Positions 47,002-58,310 of a DNA stretch of 64,000 bases are shown here, piece by piece. Source of the DNA: Streptomyces phaeofaciens (GTDB taxonomy: Bacteria > Actinomycetota > Actinomycetes > Streptomycetales > Streptomycetaceae); the NCBI RefSeq assembly GCF_014648915.1, contig NZ_BMSA01000016.1:1-64000 (forward strand), written 5' to 3'. A model generated the notes under the pieces. It was not told where the DNA came from and did not search any database. It worked only from the letters and a program-made list of their open reading frames with translations. The position numbers were made by a program, and so were the translations under genes. How positions within the stretch are numbered: position 1 is the first letter of the stretch; every line of letters begins with the position of its first letter.

Positions 47002-47295
47002 TCAGTCGTGTTCGCCGTGGAAGCGGCGTCTGACCGACAGCAGCTCCACTTCCGGGCGGCCGGCGACCAGCCGTTCGCACCGGTCCAGTACGTCGGTCAG
47101 ATGCTCGGCGTCACCGGAGACCACGGCCAGGCCGATGACGGCCCTGCGGTGGAGATCCTGATTGTCCACCTCGGCCACGCTCACCGCGTACTTGCGCTGG
47201 AGCTCGGCGACGATGGGGCGGACGACGGAGCGCTTCTCCTTCAGCGACCGTACGTCGCCGAGGAGGAGGTCGAAGGACAGAGTCCCCACGTACAT
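47002..47295 (-). CDS. DUF503 (YlxP-like) protein
   Basis: A 97-residue ferredoxin-like-fold protein. MYVGTLSFDLLLGDVRSLKEKRSVVRPIV is the DUF503 signature. It is found downstream of infB in many Gram-positives and has been linked to ribosome or RNA metabolism, without a settled function. It lies 46 bases before rbfA; the infB terminator hairpin stands upstream. Confidence 0.9.
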   Translation of the reverse strand: MYVGTLSFDLLLGDVRSLKEKRSVVRPIVAELQRKYAVSVAEVDNQDLHRRAVIGLAVVSGDAEHLTDVLDRCERLVAGRPEVELLSVRRRFHGEHD

Positions 47296-47431
47296 GTATG
47301 TGCCGGTTCACCCGCCGGTACGGGATCGATGACCCTGTCGTCCGTGTGGGACAGGGGCATCAAGAACGGTACAACGATCCCGGCGGGGGCTCGACGGGGT
47401 TTTCCCCGCCCGCCCGTCGCCGGACGCCGGA

Positions 47432-47463
47432 CCGGCCGGCGGGGAATGCTCCCCGCCGGCCGG
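47432..47463 (-). terminator. infB terminator hairpin
   Basis: A perfect 14-bp, G/C-only-rich stem (47432-47445 with 47450-47463) with a 4-base loop starts 17 bases past the infB stop. It may be a partial terminator before the DUF503-rbfA-truB genes. Confidence 0.85.
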
Positions 47464-47479
47464 CACGTACCGCAGGTGG

Positions 47480-50584
<3,105 letters not shown>

Positions 50585-50732
50585 TTCGCTCCTTTTAGGT
50601 CCGGGTTTGCGTCCGGACCGTCGCTACTTCATGGGCGTACTCATCGCGTGCTCATCGAGTGCTCATCGCAATCTCGACCTACTTCCAACTCGCGGGGTAC
50701 CTGAGCCGCGCGAACGTTCCGCGCGACGGTTC

Positions 50733-51047
50733 TTACGGTGTCGCCTGATCGGCAACTGTTGCCTGGGCGGCAACTGTCGTCTGCTCGACGTACTGGCGCA
50801 ACGCCTTTGTGTCGAGCGCTCCCGGGGCGCGCAAAGCCCTCGTGAACGCCCGCCGGCGTACCGCCTGATCGAGACAGACCAGTGCGGGGTGTACGTACGC
50901 ACCCCGGCCGGGCAGCGTACCGCGAGGATCGGGGACGCATGCGTCCTCGATCGCCACGGTGCGCAGCAGATCCGTCTTGGCCGCCCGCTCCCGGCACCCC
51001 ACACAGGTGCGTTCAGGGCATGCTCCGGCGTGCGTCCGGCCAGACAC
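50733..51047 (-). CDS. ylxR: YlxR-family (DUF448) RNA-binding protein
   Basis: A 104-residue basic protein. PERTCVGCRERAAKTDLLR and GRGAYVHPALVCLDQAVRRRAFTRALR are the YlxR hallmarks. YlxR lies between nusA and infB in most Gram-positives and has been linked to RNase P or nucleoid function. The GTG at 51047 lacks a strong ribosome-binding site. It has a C-terminal extension after the conserved core. Confidence 0.92.
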   Translation of the reverse strand: MSGRTHAGACPERTCVGCRERAAKTDLLRTVAIEDACVPDPRGTLPGRGAYVHPALVCLDQAVRRRAFTRALRAPGALDTKALRQYVEQTTVAAQATVADQATP

Positions 51048-51171
51048 AGTTAAGTCTACCTCCCCGCGGCCACCTCACCCCTTTGGGGCAGGATTCGAAC
51101 AGTTGCCGCGATACATCTGACGTGATCTGAGCGGGCTGCGGTCCGGATCTATTCCCCGGCCCGCGGACGGG

Positions 51172-52158
51172 TCACTCCGACGTCTGCTCGGTGTCCGGTC
51201 GGATGTCGATCCGCCAGCCGGTCAGACGGGCGGCGAGGCGGGCGTTCTGCCCCTCCTTGCCGATCGCCAGCGACAGCTGGTAGTCCGGCACCGTCACCCG
51301 CGCGGAGCGGGCCGCCAGGTCCACCACCTCGACCTTGGAAACCCGGGCCGGGGACAGGGCGTTGGCCACCATCTCGGCCGGGTCGTCCGACCAGTCGACG
51401 ATGTCGATCTTCTCGCCGTTCAGCTCGCCCATCACATTGCGCACCCGGCCGCCCATGGGGCCGATGCAGGCACCCTTGGCGTTCAGGCCCGAACGGGTGG
51501 ACCGTACGGCGATCTTGGTGCGGTGGCCGGCCTCGCGGGCGATGGCGGCGATCTCGACGGACCCGTCGGCGATCTCCGGCACCTCCAGCGCGAACAGCTT
51601 CTTCACCAGATTGGGGTGGGTACGCGAAAGCGTGACCGAGGGACCCCGGACGCCCTTCGCCACCCGGACGACGTACGACCGCAGCCGCATGCCGTGCGGG
51701 TACGTCTCGCCCGGGACCTGCTCCTGCACCGGCAGGATGGCCTCCAGCTTGCCGATGTCCACGAGCACGTTCTTCGGGTCGCGCCCTTGCTGGACCAGAC
51801 CCGTGACGATGTCGCCCTCGCGGCCGGCGTACTCGCCGAGCGTCGCGTCGTCCTCGGCGTCGCGCAGCCGCTGAAGGATCACCTGCTTGGCGGTGGTGGC
51901 GGCGATACGGCCGAAGCCGGACGGGGTGTCGTCGAACTCGCGGGGCTGCTGGCCCTCCTCGAGGTCCTCCGGGTCCTCCTTCGCCCACACGGTCACATGC
52001 CCGGTCTCCCGGTTGAGCTCCACGCGCGCGTGACGGCGGCTTCCCTCGGTGCGGTGGTAGGCGATGAGGAGGGCCGACTCGATCGCCTCGACCAGCAGGT
52101 CGAAGGAGATCTCCTTCTCCCGTACCAAGCCCCGCAGGGCACTCATGTCGATGTCCAC
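51172..52158 (-). CDS. nusA: transcription termination/antitermination factor NusA
   Basis: A 328-residue protein. It has the N-terminal RNA polymerase-binding domain ([24 protein letters not shown]), an S1 domain ([12 protein letters not shown]), and two KH domains ([39 protein letters not shown]). The C-terminal acidic repeats of proteobacterial NusA are absent, as usual for actinobacteria. It starts 2 bases after the rimP stop. Confidence 0.97.
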   Translation of the reverse strand: MDIDMSALRGLVREKEISFDLLVEAIESALLIAYHRTEGSRRHARVELNRETGHVTVWAKEDPEDLEEGQQPREFDDTPSGFGRIAATTAKQVILQRLRDAEDDATLGEYAGREGDIVTGLVQQGRDPKNVLVDIGKLEAILPVQEQVPGETYPHGMRLRSYVVRVAKGVRGPSVTLSRTHPNLVKKLFALEVPEIADGSVEIAAIAREAGHRTKIAVRSTRSGLNAKGACIGPMGGRVRNVMGELNGEKIDIVDWSDDPAEMVANALSPARVSKVEVVDLAARSARVTVPDYQLSLAIGKEGQNARLAARLTGWRIDIRPDTEQTSE

Positions 52159-52160
52159 GG

Positions 52161-52718
52161 CTACGCCTCCTCTTCCTTCTCGTCGTGATTCTTGCTGTCT
52201 GCGCTGTCCGCGCTGTCCGCGCTGTGCACGGCGTCCGCGCTGTCCTTGCGGTTGAACTCGACCTGCACGCGGGCCTTCTCGATGTCCGGGAAGCCGACTC
52301 TGCGGGTCGTGGCCTTGCGGCCCTTCACACCGGGCACTTCGAGGTCGAGGCCGTCGTCGTCGGCCTTCAGGATCCGGGCGACCAGTTCGCCGCCCTCGGC
52401 CAGCTGGAACCTGACCAGCCGGCCCGTGGCGCGCACGTAGTGGCGGTGCTCGGTGAGGGCGCGCTCGGCGCCCGGGGTTCCGACCTCGAGGGTGTACTCG
52501 CCCTCGCCCATCGCGTCCGTGTCGTCGAGCTTCGCCGAGAGCGCGCGGCTCACATCGGCGATCTGGTCCAGGTCCGCCCCGGTGTCGGAGTCCACGACGA
52601 CACGCAGCACGCGCTTGCGTCCGACGGAGTCCACGGCGATCTCTTCGAGATCCAGGCCCTGGGAGGCGACGAGCGGTTCCAGGAGCTCTCGCAGCCTCTC
52701 GCTCTGGGTGGTGCTCAT
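52161..52718 (-). CDS. rimP: ribosome maturation factor RimP
   Basis: A 185-residue 30S assembly factor with the conserved core [29 protein letters not shown] and [22 protein letters not shown]. Its C-terminus carries an unusual acidic repeat ([10 protein letters not shown]) encoded by 9-bp direct repeats near 52195-52225, then KEEEA. The ATG at 52718 lies 8 bases after GAGGAG. It is the first gene of the nusA-infB operon. Confidence 0.95.
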   Translation of the reverse strand: MSTTQSERLRELLEPLVASQGLDLEEIAVDSVGRKRVLRVVVDSDTGADLDQIADVSRALSAKLDDTDAMGEGEYTLEVGTPGAERALTEHRHYVRATGRLVRFQLAEGGELVARILKADDDGLDLEVPGVKGRKATTRRVGFPDIEKARVQVEFNRKDSADAVHSADSADSADSKNHDEKEEEA

Positions 52719-52958
52719 CCGGGTGACTCCTCGGCCGCGTGTGCTGTTGTGGGATGGGTCGCGTGTCTGGTCAAAGGGTATCCGGTCGCGGGGAGTGTTG
52801 CCGTCCACCTGTGCACGGAGGGTGGCCGGGCCCTCGCGGGACGGTGCCGCCCGAGTGGTGCCGCTGAGTGCCGCCGGTCCGGGGCGCGGGTACGGTGATC
52901 ACGGGCCTGCCACCCTTCTTGGTGTTTCTTTCGTACGAGTTCCCCGAGGACGTCCGCC

Positions 52959-53540
52959 GTGCCGCTCCCCCTCCCGTCGCGCGCCCCCTCGGGGCCGCGC
53001 AGAAGAACCCTGTTCGCGTCGGCCGCCGGTGCCGCGCTGCTCGTGGGCTGCTCCTCCGGTCCCCGGGACACCGAGAAGAAGGAGAGCGCGGGCGGCAGTC
53101 CGTCGGTCACCGAACGGGCACGCGCGCGTGCGGCCGGGGAGAGCGTCGGGCTGGCCGAGCGGTACGACGCCGTCCTGGCCGCCCATCCCACGCTCACCGA
53201 GCGGCTCGCACCGCTGCGGGCGGAAGTCGTCCGGCACGTGCAGGCGTTCGGGGGCGCACCGAAGGCGTCGGCATCCGGATCTCCTTCCCCCGCCCCCTCG
53301 ACATCCCTCTCCCCGTCCGCCTCCGCCTCCGCCTCTGCCTCCGCCTCCGTCTCGCCTTCGCCCGCCGCACCGGCGACCGCGAAGGAGGCCCTCGCCGCCC
53401 TGGCCGCCGCCGAGCGGACGCTCGCGGACCGCAGGGCGGTGGCACTGCTGGACGTCCCGGGCGAACTGGCCCGGCTGCTGGCCTCGGTGGCGGCGGCCGG
53501 CGCGGCCCACGCGTACCTGCTGACGGAGGATGCCCGATGA
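52959..53540 (+). CDS. lipoprotein with Ser/Ala/Pro-rich linker
   Basis: A 193-residue protein. RRRTLFASAAGAALLVGCSS combines an Arg-rich, Tat-like start with a lipobox LVGC (cysteine near residue 31). A helical part (AERYDAVLAAHPTLTERLAPLRAEV) is followed by a low-complexity Ser/Ala/Pro linker (about residues 100-135) and another helical part (EALAALAAAERTLADRR). The paired helices resemble a two-helix half of a ferritin-like bundle. The GTG follows GAGGAC. It overlaps the next gene by 4 bases, so the two are coupled. Confidence 0.8.
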   Translation: MPLPLPSRAPSGPRRRTLFASAAGAALLVGCSSGPRDTEKKESAGGSPSVTERARARAAGESVGLAERYDAVLAAHPTLTERLAPLRAEVVRHVQAFGGAPKASASGSPSPAPSTSLSPSASASASASASVSPSPAAPATAKEALAALAAAERTLADRRAVALLDVPGELARLLASVAAAGAAHAYLLTEDAR

Positions 53541-54022
53541 AGAAGGCGCGCGAGGCGACCGCCACGGAACTGACGGCGCTCCAGGCGGCGCTGGCCGCCG
53601 AGCACGCCGCGGTGTACGGGTACGGCGTGGTCGGCGGGCGGATCGGTGAGGCGCGGCGCACGGAGGCCAGGGCGGCCTACGACGCGCACCGCGCGCGCCG
53701 GGACGCGCTGGTGCGCGAGGTGCGCGGTCTGGGCGCCGATCCGGTCGCCGCGAGCGCCGCGTACGCGCTGCCGTTCCCGGTGGCGGACACCGCCGCGTCG
53801 GTACGGCTCGCCGCCGAACTGGAGGACCGGGTGGCCGGGGTGTACTCGGACCTGGTGCGGGCCTCTTCGGGCACGCGGCGTCAGGAGGCCGCCGGGGCGC
53901 TGCGCGAGGCGGCGGTGCGGGCGGTGCGCTGGCGCGGCGGAAGCGTAGCCTTCCCTGGTCTCGCCGAGCGGGCCGGTACGGAGCCGTCCGCCTCTGGGGC
54001 CTCGGCGACACCGACCGCGTGA
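53537..54022 (+). CDS. DUF4439 ferritin-like protein
   Basis: A 161-residue helical protein. ELTALQAALAAEHAAVYGYGVVG and the later ELEDRVAGVYSDLVRASSG match the DUF4439 ferritin-like pattern (E..A..EH at the metal-site positions). It has no signal peptide; it is coupled by ATGA overlap to a surface lipoprotein of related helical build. The role is unknown. Confidence 0.8.
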   Translation: MKKAREATATELTALQAALAAEHAAVYGYGVVGGRIGEARRTEARAAYDAHRARRDALVREVRGLGADPVAASAAYALPFPVADTAASVRLAAELEDRVAGVYSDLVRASSGTRRQEAAGALREAAVRAVRWRGGSVAFPGLAERAGTEPSASGASATPTA

Positions 54023-54050
54023 CCGGGAGACGGAAGGGAACGACTCGCGC

Positions 54051-54962
54051 ATGGCTTTCGAACCGCCGCAGCGTCTGGTGCGGGCACTCGGCGAGACCGC
54101 GCCGGACGGTGACGACTGGCTGGGAAAGCTGCCCGAGGCGGCCCGACAGGCGGTGTCTCTCCGTGAGTTGACCGTCGAGCGGACCCAGGTGCCGGGCGGC
54201 CGGAGCAGTCTGGTCGTGCTGGTGCGGCGCGCGGACGGGACGCCCGCCGTGCTGAAGCTGGCCCCGCCCCGGTTCCGGCCGGAGGCGGAGCGGGCCGCGC
54301 TGGCGCACTGGGACGGCCTGGGCGCCGTTCAGCTGCTGGACGGGCCGGTGACGGAAGGCGTGCTGCTGCTCGAACGACTGCATCCGGATGTGTCGGTGCG
54401 GTCGCTGCCGGAGGCGAAGGCGCTGCTGGAGGCGGCGGGGACGCTGCGACGGCTGTGGGTGGAGCCCCCTGTCGACAGCGGCGCCGACGGCGCGCACCCC
54501 TTCGAGAGCGTGGCCGAGCGGACCGGGCGGCAGGCGGAGGCGATGCGGGCGGGTGCCGACGCGGAGGTGCGCGCCCTGGTGGACGCGGCGCTCGTGGCCC
54601 GGGAGGAACTGCTGGCCGCGCCGCCCGAGCGACGGCTGCTGCACGGGACGTTCCGGCAGAGCAAGGTGCTGGCGGGTGAGCGGGTGCCGTGGCTGGCCGT
54701 GGGGCCGGATCCGGTGGTCGGTGAGTGCGCGTTCGATCTGGCACGGCTGGTGCGGGACCGGGTGGAGGATCTGATCGCCTCGCCGTCGGGGGCGGCGACC
54801 GTCCGGCGGCGGGTCCGGAAGCTGGCGGAGTCGCTGGAGCTGGATCAGGAGCGGCTGCGGGGGTGGACACTGTTCCGGGCCGTGGAATCGGGGGTCAGGG
54901 CACGGCGGGTGGGACGGGCCCGGGACGCCGAGCTGCTGCTGGAGTTCGCGGGCTGGCTGTAG
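54051..54962 (+). CDS. APH-fold kinase-like protein with degenerate catalytic loop
   Basis: A 303-residue protein with the fold of the aminoglycoside/hydroxyurea phosphotransferase family. It has an ATP-lobe lysine (AVLKLAPP), hinge region (LLLERLHP) and a C-lobe with WLAVGPDPVVGECAFDLARLVRD. The catalytic loop, normally HGDxHxxN, reads HGTFRQSK (about residue 199), so the catalytic Asp and the metal-binding Asn are both lost. The DFG-equivalent aspartate is VGPDP. It is therefore probably a pseudokinase rather than a resistance enzyme. It lies 28 bases after the DUF4439 gene. Confidence 0.8.
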   Translation: MAFEPPQRLVRALGETAPDGDDWLGKLPEAARQAVSLRELTVERTQVPGGRSSLVVLVRRADGTPAVLKLAPPRFRPEAERAALAHWDGLGAVQLLDGPVTEGVLLLERLHPDVSVRSLPEAKALLEAAGTLRRLWVEPPVDSGADGAHPFESVAERTGRQAEAMRAGADAEVRALVDAALVAREELLAAPPERRLLHGTFRQSKVLAGERVPWLAVGPDPVVGECAFDLARLVRDRVEDLIASPSGAATVRRRVRKLAESLELDQERLRGWTLFRAVESGVRARRVGRARDAELLLEFAGWL

Positions 54963-55022
54963 GGCCGTCACGGGCGGGACCTCGCCCCGGTGGCCGGCAG
55001 CCGGCGCGGGCTCCGGACCGGG

Positions 55023-55059
55023 AGCGCCCCCCTGCCGGGGGTCCTCGCAGGGGGGCGCT
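55023..55059. terminator. bidirectional hairpin terminator
   Basis: A perfect 13-bp stem (55023-55035 with 55047-55059) with an 11-base loop lies between the convergent ends of the APH-like gene and the next minus-strand gene. Confidence 0.85.
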
Positions 55060-55117
55060 GTGGGTCCGGCCGACGTGCCTCCCGAGCCTGCCGGCCGGAG
55101 TCTCGCGGGGTACGCCG

Positions 55118-55747
55118 TCAGCGGTCGCCGGGCCGCACTCTCGGCCGCCGTTCCCCGGAGGCCGGGGCGGGAACGGTGAACAGGGTGCCCTCGATGGCCA
55201 GCAGACGGGTGTGCCTGCGGATGTGGGCGGCCTGGTCCAGGAGCCGGTGGGCGTCCCCTCCCGGGAGTGCCGCGGGGAGCTCCGCGTACGGGACGTGCGT
55301 GAACAGCGGGAGGTCGGCGGGCGGCAGACGCCAGGTCAGCTGCCGTTCCCCGGCCACGAACCGCAGCAGGTGCGTGCCGTCCGCTCCGGGACCGACGGCC
55401 GGGCTGACGACGGCGCTCGACGGGTGCAGTGCCGCCAGCCAGGCCAGGAGGTGCGCGCGTTCGAGGGAGACCAGGTTCAGCTCCCGTTCGTAGGAGTCGG
55501 CGTGCCGCCGCCAGCGGTCCCGCTCCTGGCGGCAGTTGTCCAGGTCCAGCGTCAGGCGGTGCCCCGGATCGGATTCCGGCCGGGTGGTGCGGCCGTGTTC
55601 CCACCGCGTTCTTCGGCCGCGCGGGCGCAGGACGCGGAGGAGGGCGGCGGCCGTCCGGCCGAGGGGACCGGCGGTCCGGGGCCGGCGGCGCCGGGAGCCT
55701 GCGGCCCCGGGCTCGTCGGGCGGCGGGGCCGTCGGGGATGAGGGCAT
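55118..55747 (-). CDS. hypothetical protein with coiled segment
   Basis: A 209-residue protein. The first 60 residues are Pro/Arg-rich and probably disordered, with one short hydrophobic helix (RTAAALLRVLR). A helical segment (LTLDLDNCRQERDRWRRHADSYERELNL) precedes a compact domain with WLAALHPSSAVV, TWRLPPADLPLFTHVPY and DQAAHIRRHTRLLA. Similar domains occur in Streptomyces and phage hypothetical proteins. I can give no function. It follows the WhiB-like gene on the same strand by 28 bases. Confidence 0.7.
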   Translation of the reverse strand: MPSSPTAPPPDEPGAAGSRRRRPRTAGPLGRTAAALLRVLRPRGRRTRWEHGRTTRPESDPGHRLTLDLDNCRQERDRWRRHADSYERELNLVSLERAHLLAWLAALHPSSAVVSPAVGPGADGTHLLRFVAGERQLTWRLPPADLPLFTHVPYAELPAALPGGDAHRLLDQAAHIRRHTRLLAIEGTLFTVPAPASGERRPRVRPGDR

Positions 55748-55775
55748 CAGGTACTCCGGTGGCGGTGAACGGGGG

Positions 55776-56381
55776 TCAGTTCCGCGGCGGGGCGTCGGGG
55801 GTCATGGCTGCGCCCGGGTCGCGGGCCCGGGTGTCCTCCTGGCGGGCACGGGTGGAGCCGGTGCGCCGGTAGCGGCCGGCGCCCCGGGCGTTGGCGGCGC
55901 GGCAGGCCTCGTCGACGGGTTCGCGCCGGCGCAGATGCCGCTGGTAGCCCGCCCGGGTCCCGCACGGCGGGGGCTGCCCTCGCGGGGGTCCGGCCGGGTC
56001 GTGGGCCGCGCCGGGGTCGGCGGGCGGCGGCGTCCGGGCCTGCGGCCGGCGGTTCGCCTGGCGGTTCGGCTGCGGGTTCGCACGGCTCTCCAGGGCGTAA
56101 CGCTGAGGTCCGGTCAGGCCGGCGATGACACCGTTGCGACGGCACCGGGGAAGTCCCTTCTCGCGTTGCAGTACGGCGGCCCGGCAGGGGGCGAGCACGG
56201 GACAGGCCGCGCAGATGGCCATGGCCCTGGACCAGGAGCGGCGGGAGAACCAGAGGTCTCCGTCCTGGTGCCGGCAGGCGGCACTGAACTCCCAGGCCCG
56301 CGAGCCTCCGTCCCCTCCGACGTCCCCGCCGTCCACCCCGCCGCCGGCGCCGGTCCGCCCGCCCGGCCGGCCGCGGCTCAC
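55776..56381 (-). CDS. WhiB-like iron-sulfur regulator with long C-terminal extension
   Basis: A 201-residue protein. A Gly-rich start is followed by the Wbl core: WEFSAACRHQDGDLWFS..., then CAACPVLAPC, giving C-x20-C-x2-C-x5-C for a [4Fe-4S] cluster. The turn motif usually GVWGG reads GVIAGLTG. A basic, Pro/Arg-rich tail of about 100 residues follows, unusual for the family. The GTG at 56381 overlaps the previous stop by 4 bases. It is expected to bind sigma factor and/or DNA; being in a sigma-factor operon, it could work with that sigma. That partnership is inference. Confidence 0.8.
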   Translation of the reverse strand: MSRGRPGGRTGAGGGVDGGDVGGDGGSRAWEFSAACRHQDGDLWFSRRSWSRAMAICAACPVLAPCRAAVLQREKGLPRCRRNGVIAGLTGPQRYALESRANPQPNRQANRRPQARTPPPADPGAAHDPAGPPRGQPPPCGTRAGYQRHLRRREPVDEACRAANARGAGRYRRTGSTRARQEDTRARDPGAAMTPDAPPRN

Positions 56382-57373
56382 CGGGAGGGCCCGGCCGGGC
56401 CGGGCGCGGGAGCCGGTGGCGGGTCCGGGGGACCGGGCTGCGGGTCGTCGGCAGCGCCGCCGTCCGGGGCCGGGAGGGGGGTCGGGAGGGGGGTCGGGAG
56501 GGGGGTCGGGAGGGGGGTCGGGGAGAGGGCCGGGGAGAGGGCCGACTCCGGCGCCGGTAACTGTGCGGGTACCGGTTCCGGTTCCGGTTCCGGTTCCGGT
56601 TCCGATGTCGGCACCAGCACCGGCGCGGCCACGGGCACCGGCACCGGAGTCACCGGCCGTACCGGCTGTACCTGCCGTACCGGTGCCAACGGCCCGAGGT
56701 GCGCCGCCACATTGGCGAGGGAGCACCGCTCGGGCCGGCCGTCGAGGGACATCAGGGGCATGCCGTCGCGGGTGCGGAAGCCCTGGAAGTACCAGACGTC
56801 CCCGTGGGCGTCGCACTGCGGAAGGGCCAGGTCGTACGTGATCCCGCCGAGCCGGAACGGGCGGACCGCCGCCCTCGCCGTGGCCGGCGGTGCCTGGGCA
56901 CGGCCGCGGGCCACCACCGAGACCCGGACGCCGCCGCGTTCCCCCTCGGCGGTCACCGTGTGCGGACGGATGCGCTCCCCGGCGGCCGTGATCCCGAAGT
57001 AGGCACGCCAGCGGTCCCATTCGGCGGCGTCGTCGACGCGGAGCACGACCCGCACCCGGTCGCCGTCCACCCGGATGCCGTACGGGCCCGCATGCCCCGC
57101 CAGATGGCGTTCGATGGCGCGCGCCACGCACCGGGCCCGTTCGCAGGAGGCGTCCCAGGCCAGCGCCTGCCGCTCCAGGTCGGTGACCGGGCGCAGATCG
57201 CGGGCCCAGCCGCCGTCCGGCGTGCGGTGCAGCACCGCGCCGAAGGAACGCTCGGGGTCGACCAGGAGCCGGGCCGAGTCCAGCGCGTGCGCGACGACGG
57301 TCGCCTGTTCGGGCCGGACGGACTCCAAAACCGCGCGGATCACACCCGCGGCATGCGGCAGGTTGCTGTTCAC
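56378..57373 (-). CDS. BN159_2729-like protein with Pro-rich repeat tail
   Basis: A 331-residue protein. The N-terminal 200 residues (LPHAAGVIRAVLESV, ALAWDASCERARCVARAIERHLAGH, VDGDRVRVVLRVDDAAEWDRWRAYFG) resemble the Streptomyces BN159_2729 family, function unknown. The C-terminal 110 residues are low complexity: Val/Pro-rich, (Glu-Pro)5, then PTPL repeats. It is coupled by GTGA overlaps at both ends, to the sigma factor upstream and the WhiB-like gene downstream. An anti-sigma or co-regulator role is possible but not shown. Confidence 0.7.
   Translation of the reverse strand: MNSNLPHAAGVIRAVLESVRPEQATVVAHALDSARLLVDPERSFGAVLHRTPDGGWARDLRPVTDLERQALAWDASCERARCVARAIERHLAGHAGPYGIRVDGDRVRVVLRVDDAAEWDRWRAYFGITAAGERIRPHTVTAEGERGGVRVSVVARGRAQAPPATARAAVRPFRLGGITYDLALPQCDAHGDVWYFQGFRTRDGMPLMSLDGRPERCSLANVAAHLGPLAPVRQVQPVRPVTPVPVPVAAPVLVPTSEPEPEPEPEPVPAQLPAPESALSPALSPTPLPTPLPTPLPTPLPAPDGGAADDPQPGPPDPPPAPAPGPAGPSR
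56472..56519 (-). repeat. 12-bp G-run tandem repeat
   Basis: Four perfect 12-bp copies (GGGAGGGGGGTC on the plus strand) encode PTPL repeats. The plus strand has eight G-runs in 48 bases, enough for a quadruplex. A second array of the 6-bp unit CCGGTT (five copies, about 56572-56603) encodes Glu-Pro repeats nearby. Confidence 0.93.
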
Positions 57374-57960
57374 GCGGACACCGCCTCGGTCGCCCAGCGC
57401 AGCTTGCGCAGCGCGCGGTAGGTCAGTGTCTTGACGGCGCCGACGCTCCGGCCCATCGCCAGGGCCGTCTCCTCCGGCGTCAGTTCGTCGAGGAAGCGGA
57501 GCTGTACGCAGTGCCGCTGATGGGCGTTGAGCGTGTGCAGGGCGGTGCGGACCGTCTCGTGGGCCTCCACGGCCTCCAGTTCGCGCAGGGCCAGCGACTC
57601 CGGGCCCCATCCGGGTTCCTGCGGGTCGTGGAACTCGGCGACCGGGGTCTCCAGCCGGGTGCGGCCGCGGCCCAGTTCGTCGAGGTAGAGGTTCTTGGCG
57701 ATCGTGGTCAGCCAGGCGGCGAAGGCCGTGCCCTGCCAGGTGAAGGCGTCGATGCGGCGCAGGGCGCGCGTGAACACCTCCTGGGTCAGGTCCTCCGCCA
57801 GGTGTCTGTTGCGGGTGCGGACGAGCAGGTAGCCGTAGACGAGGCGGTAGTGCTCGTAGTACAGGGCGGCGAACGCCTCCCGGTCGCCCGTGCGGGCCCG
57901 GGCGACGAGCTCGGGTTCCGGACCGTCCGGAGCGGTGGTGACGTTGTGCGGTACGGACAC
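57370..57960 (-). CDS. ECF-type RNA polymerase sigma factor
   Basis: A 196-residue sigma-70 family factor. Region 2 is FAALYYEHYRLVYGYLL...AEDLTQEVFTRALRRIDAF; region 4 is LNAHQRHCVQLRFLDELTPEETALAMGRSVGAVKTLTYRAL. There is no region 3 and no extra C-terminal domain. The GTG at 57960 follows GGGAGAA. It heads an overlapping operon with the BN159_2729-like and WhiB-like genes. No classical membrane anti-sigma factor is adjacent. A palindrome lies about 50-70 bases upstream. Confidence 0.92.
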   Translation of the reverse strand: MSVPHNVTTAPDGPEPELVARARTGDREAFAALYYEHYRLVYGYLLVRTRNRHLAEDLTQEVFTRALRRIDAFTWQGTAFAAWLTTIAKNLYLDELGRGRTRLETPVAEFHDPQEPGWGPESLALRELEAVEAHETVRTALHTLNAHQRHCVQLRFLDELTPEETALAMGRSVGAVKTLTYRALRKLRWATEAVSA

Positions 57961-58010
57961 GATCGGTTCTCCCGTCGATGTCTTCGAAGTGCGAGGACCC
58001 CCCTCGCCAC

Positions 58011-58031
58011 ATCTTCAATATTCATGTAGAT
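58011..58031. promoter_or_regulatory. predicted operator 1 (imperfect palindrome)
   Basis: Half sites ATCTTC and GTAGAT are separated by 9 bases, and an extra GTAGAT half site follows directly (58032-58037). It lies 51-71 bases upstream of the sigma-factor start. Confidence 0.55.
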
Positions 58032-58097
58032 GTAGATTCCCCGGGCAGACGTCACCACCCCCCTCACGTCGGGAGCCGCGGTGTCACTTCCGGAGTT

Positions 58098-58118
58098 ATC
58101 TACAGTCTTCACGTAGAT
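58098..58118. promoter_or_regulatory. predicted operator 2 (perfect palindrome)
   Basis: ATCTAC and GTAGAT half sites are separated by 9 bases, within an AT-rich patch in the middle of the divergent region. Confidence 0.65.
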
Positions 58119-58267
58119 GCATATAGTGTCAAGTGACCTACGGTGCGTGAGGGATGGGCGGGACGACCCCTCGCGAGGCGGCCCACGGGAGCACCGGGGG
58201 CGCACGATTGAGCCATCGTCGCCACAATGCACCGGCGTGCACCCGAAGTCGCCATCACCGGTCTGCG

Positions 58268-58287
58268 ATCTACTTGCGCTTGTAGAT
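58268..58287. promoter_or_regulatory. predicted operator 3 (perfect palindrome)
   Basis: ATCTAC and GTAGAT half sites are separated by 8 bases, ending 23 bases before the XRE gene. It overlaps a possible -10 box (TAGATAT, 58283-58289), so a bound protein could repress that gene. Confidence 0.65.
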
Positions 58288-58310
58288 ATTGATGGCCGAT
58301 CCTCTGAGGC

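Larger units (their letters stand above)
57961..58310. other. divergent sigma/XRE intergenic region (350 bp)
   Basis: It has no gene. It is locally AT-rich around 58011-58040, 58090-58130 and 58265-58295, each spot coinciding with one of three similar palindromes listed separately. Promoters for both flanking genes must lie here. Confidence 0.7.

Noticed and set aside
54051-54962. An active aminoglycoside resistance kinase
   Set aside because: The HGDxHxxN catalytic loop is replaced by HGTFRQSK.
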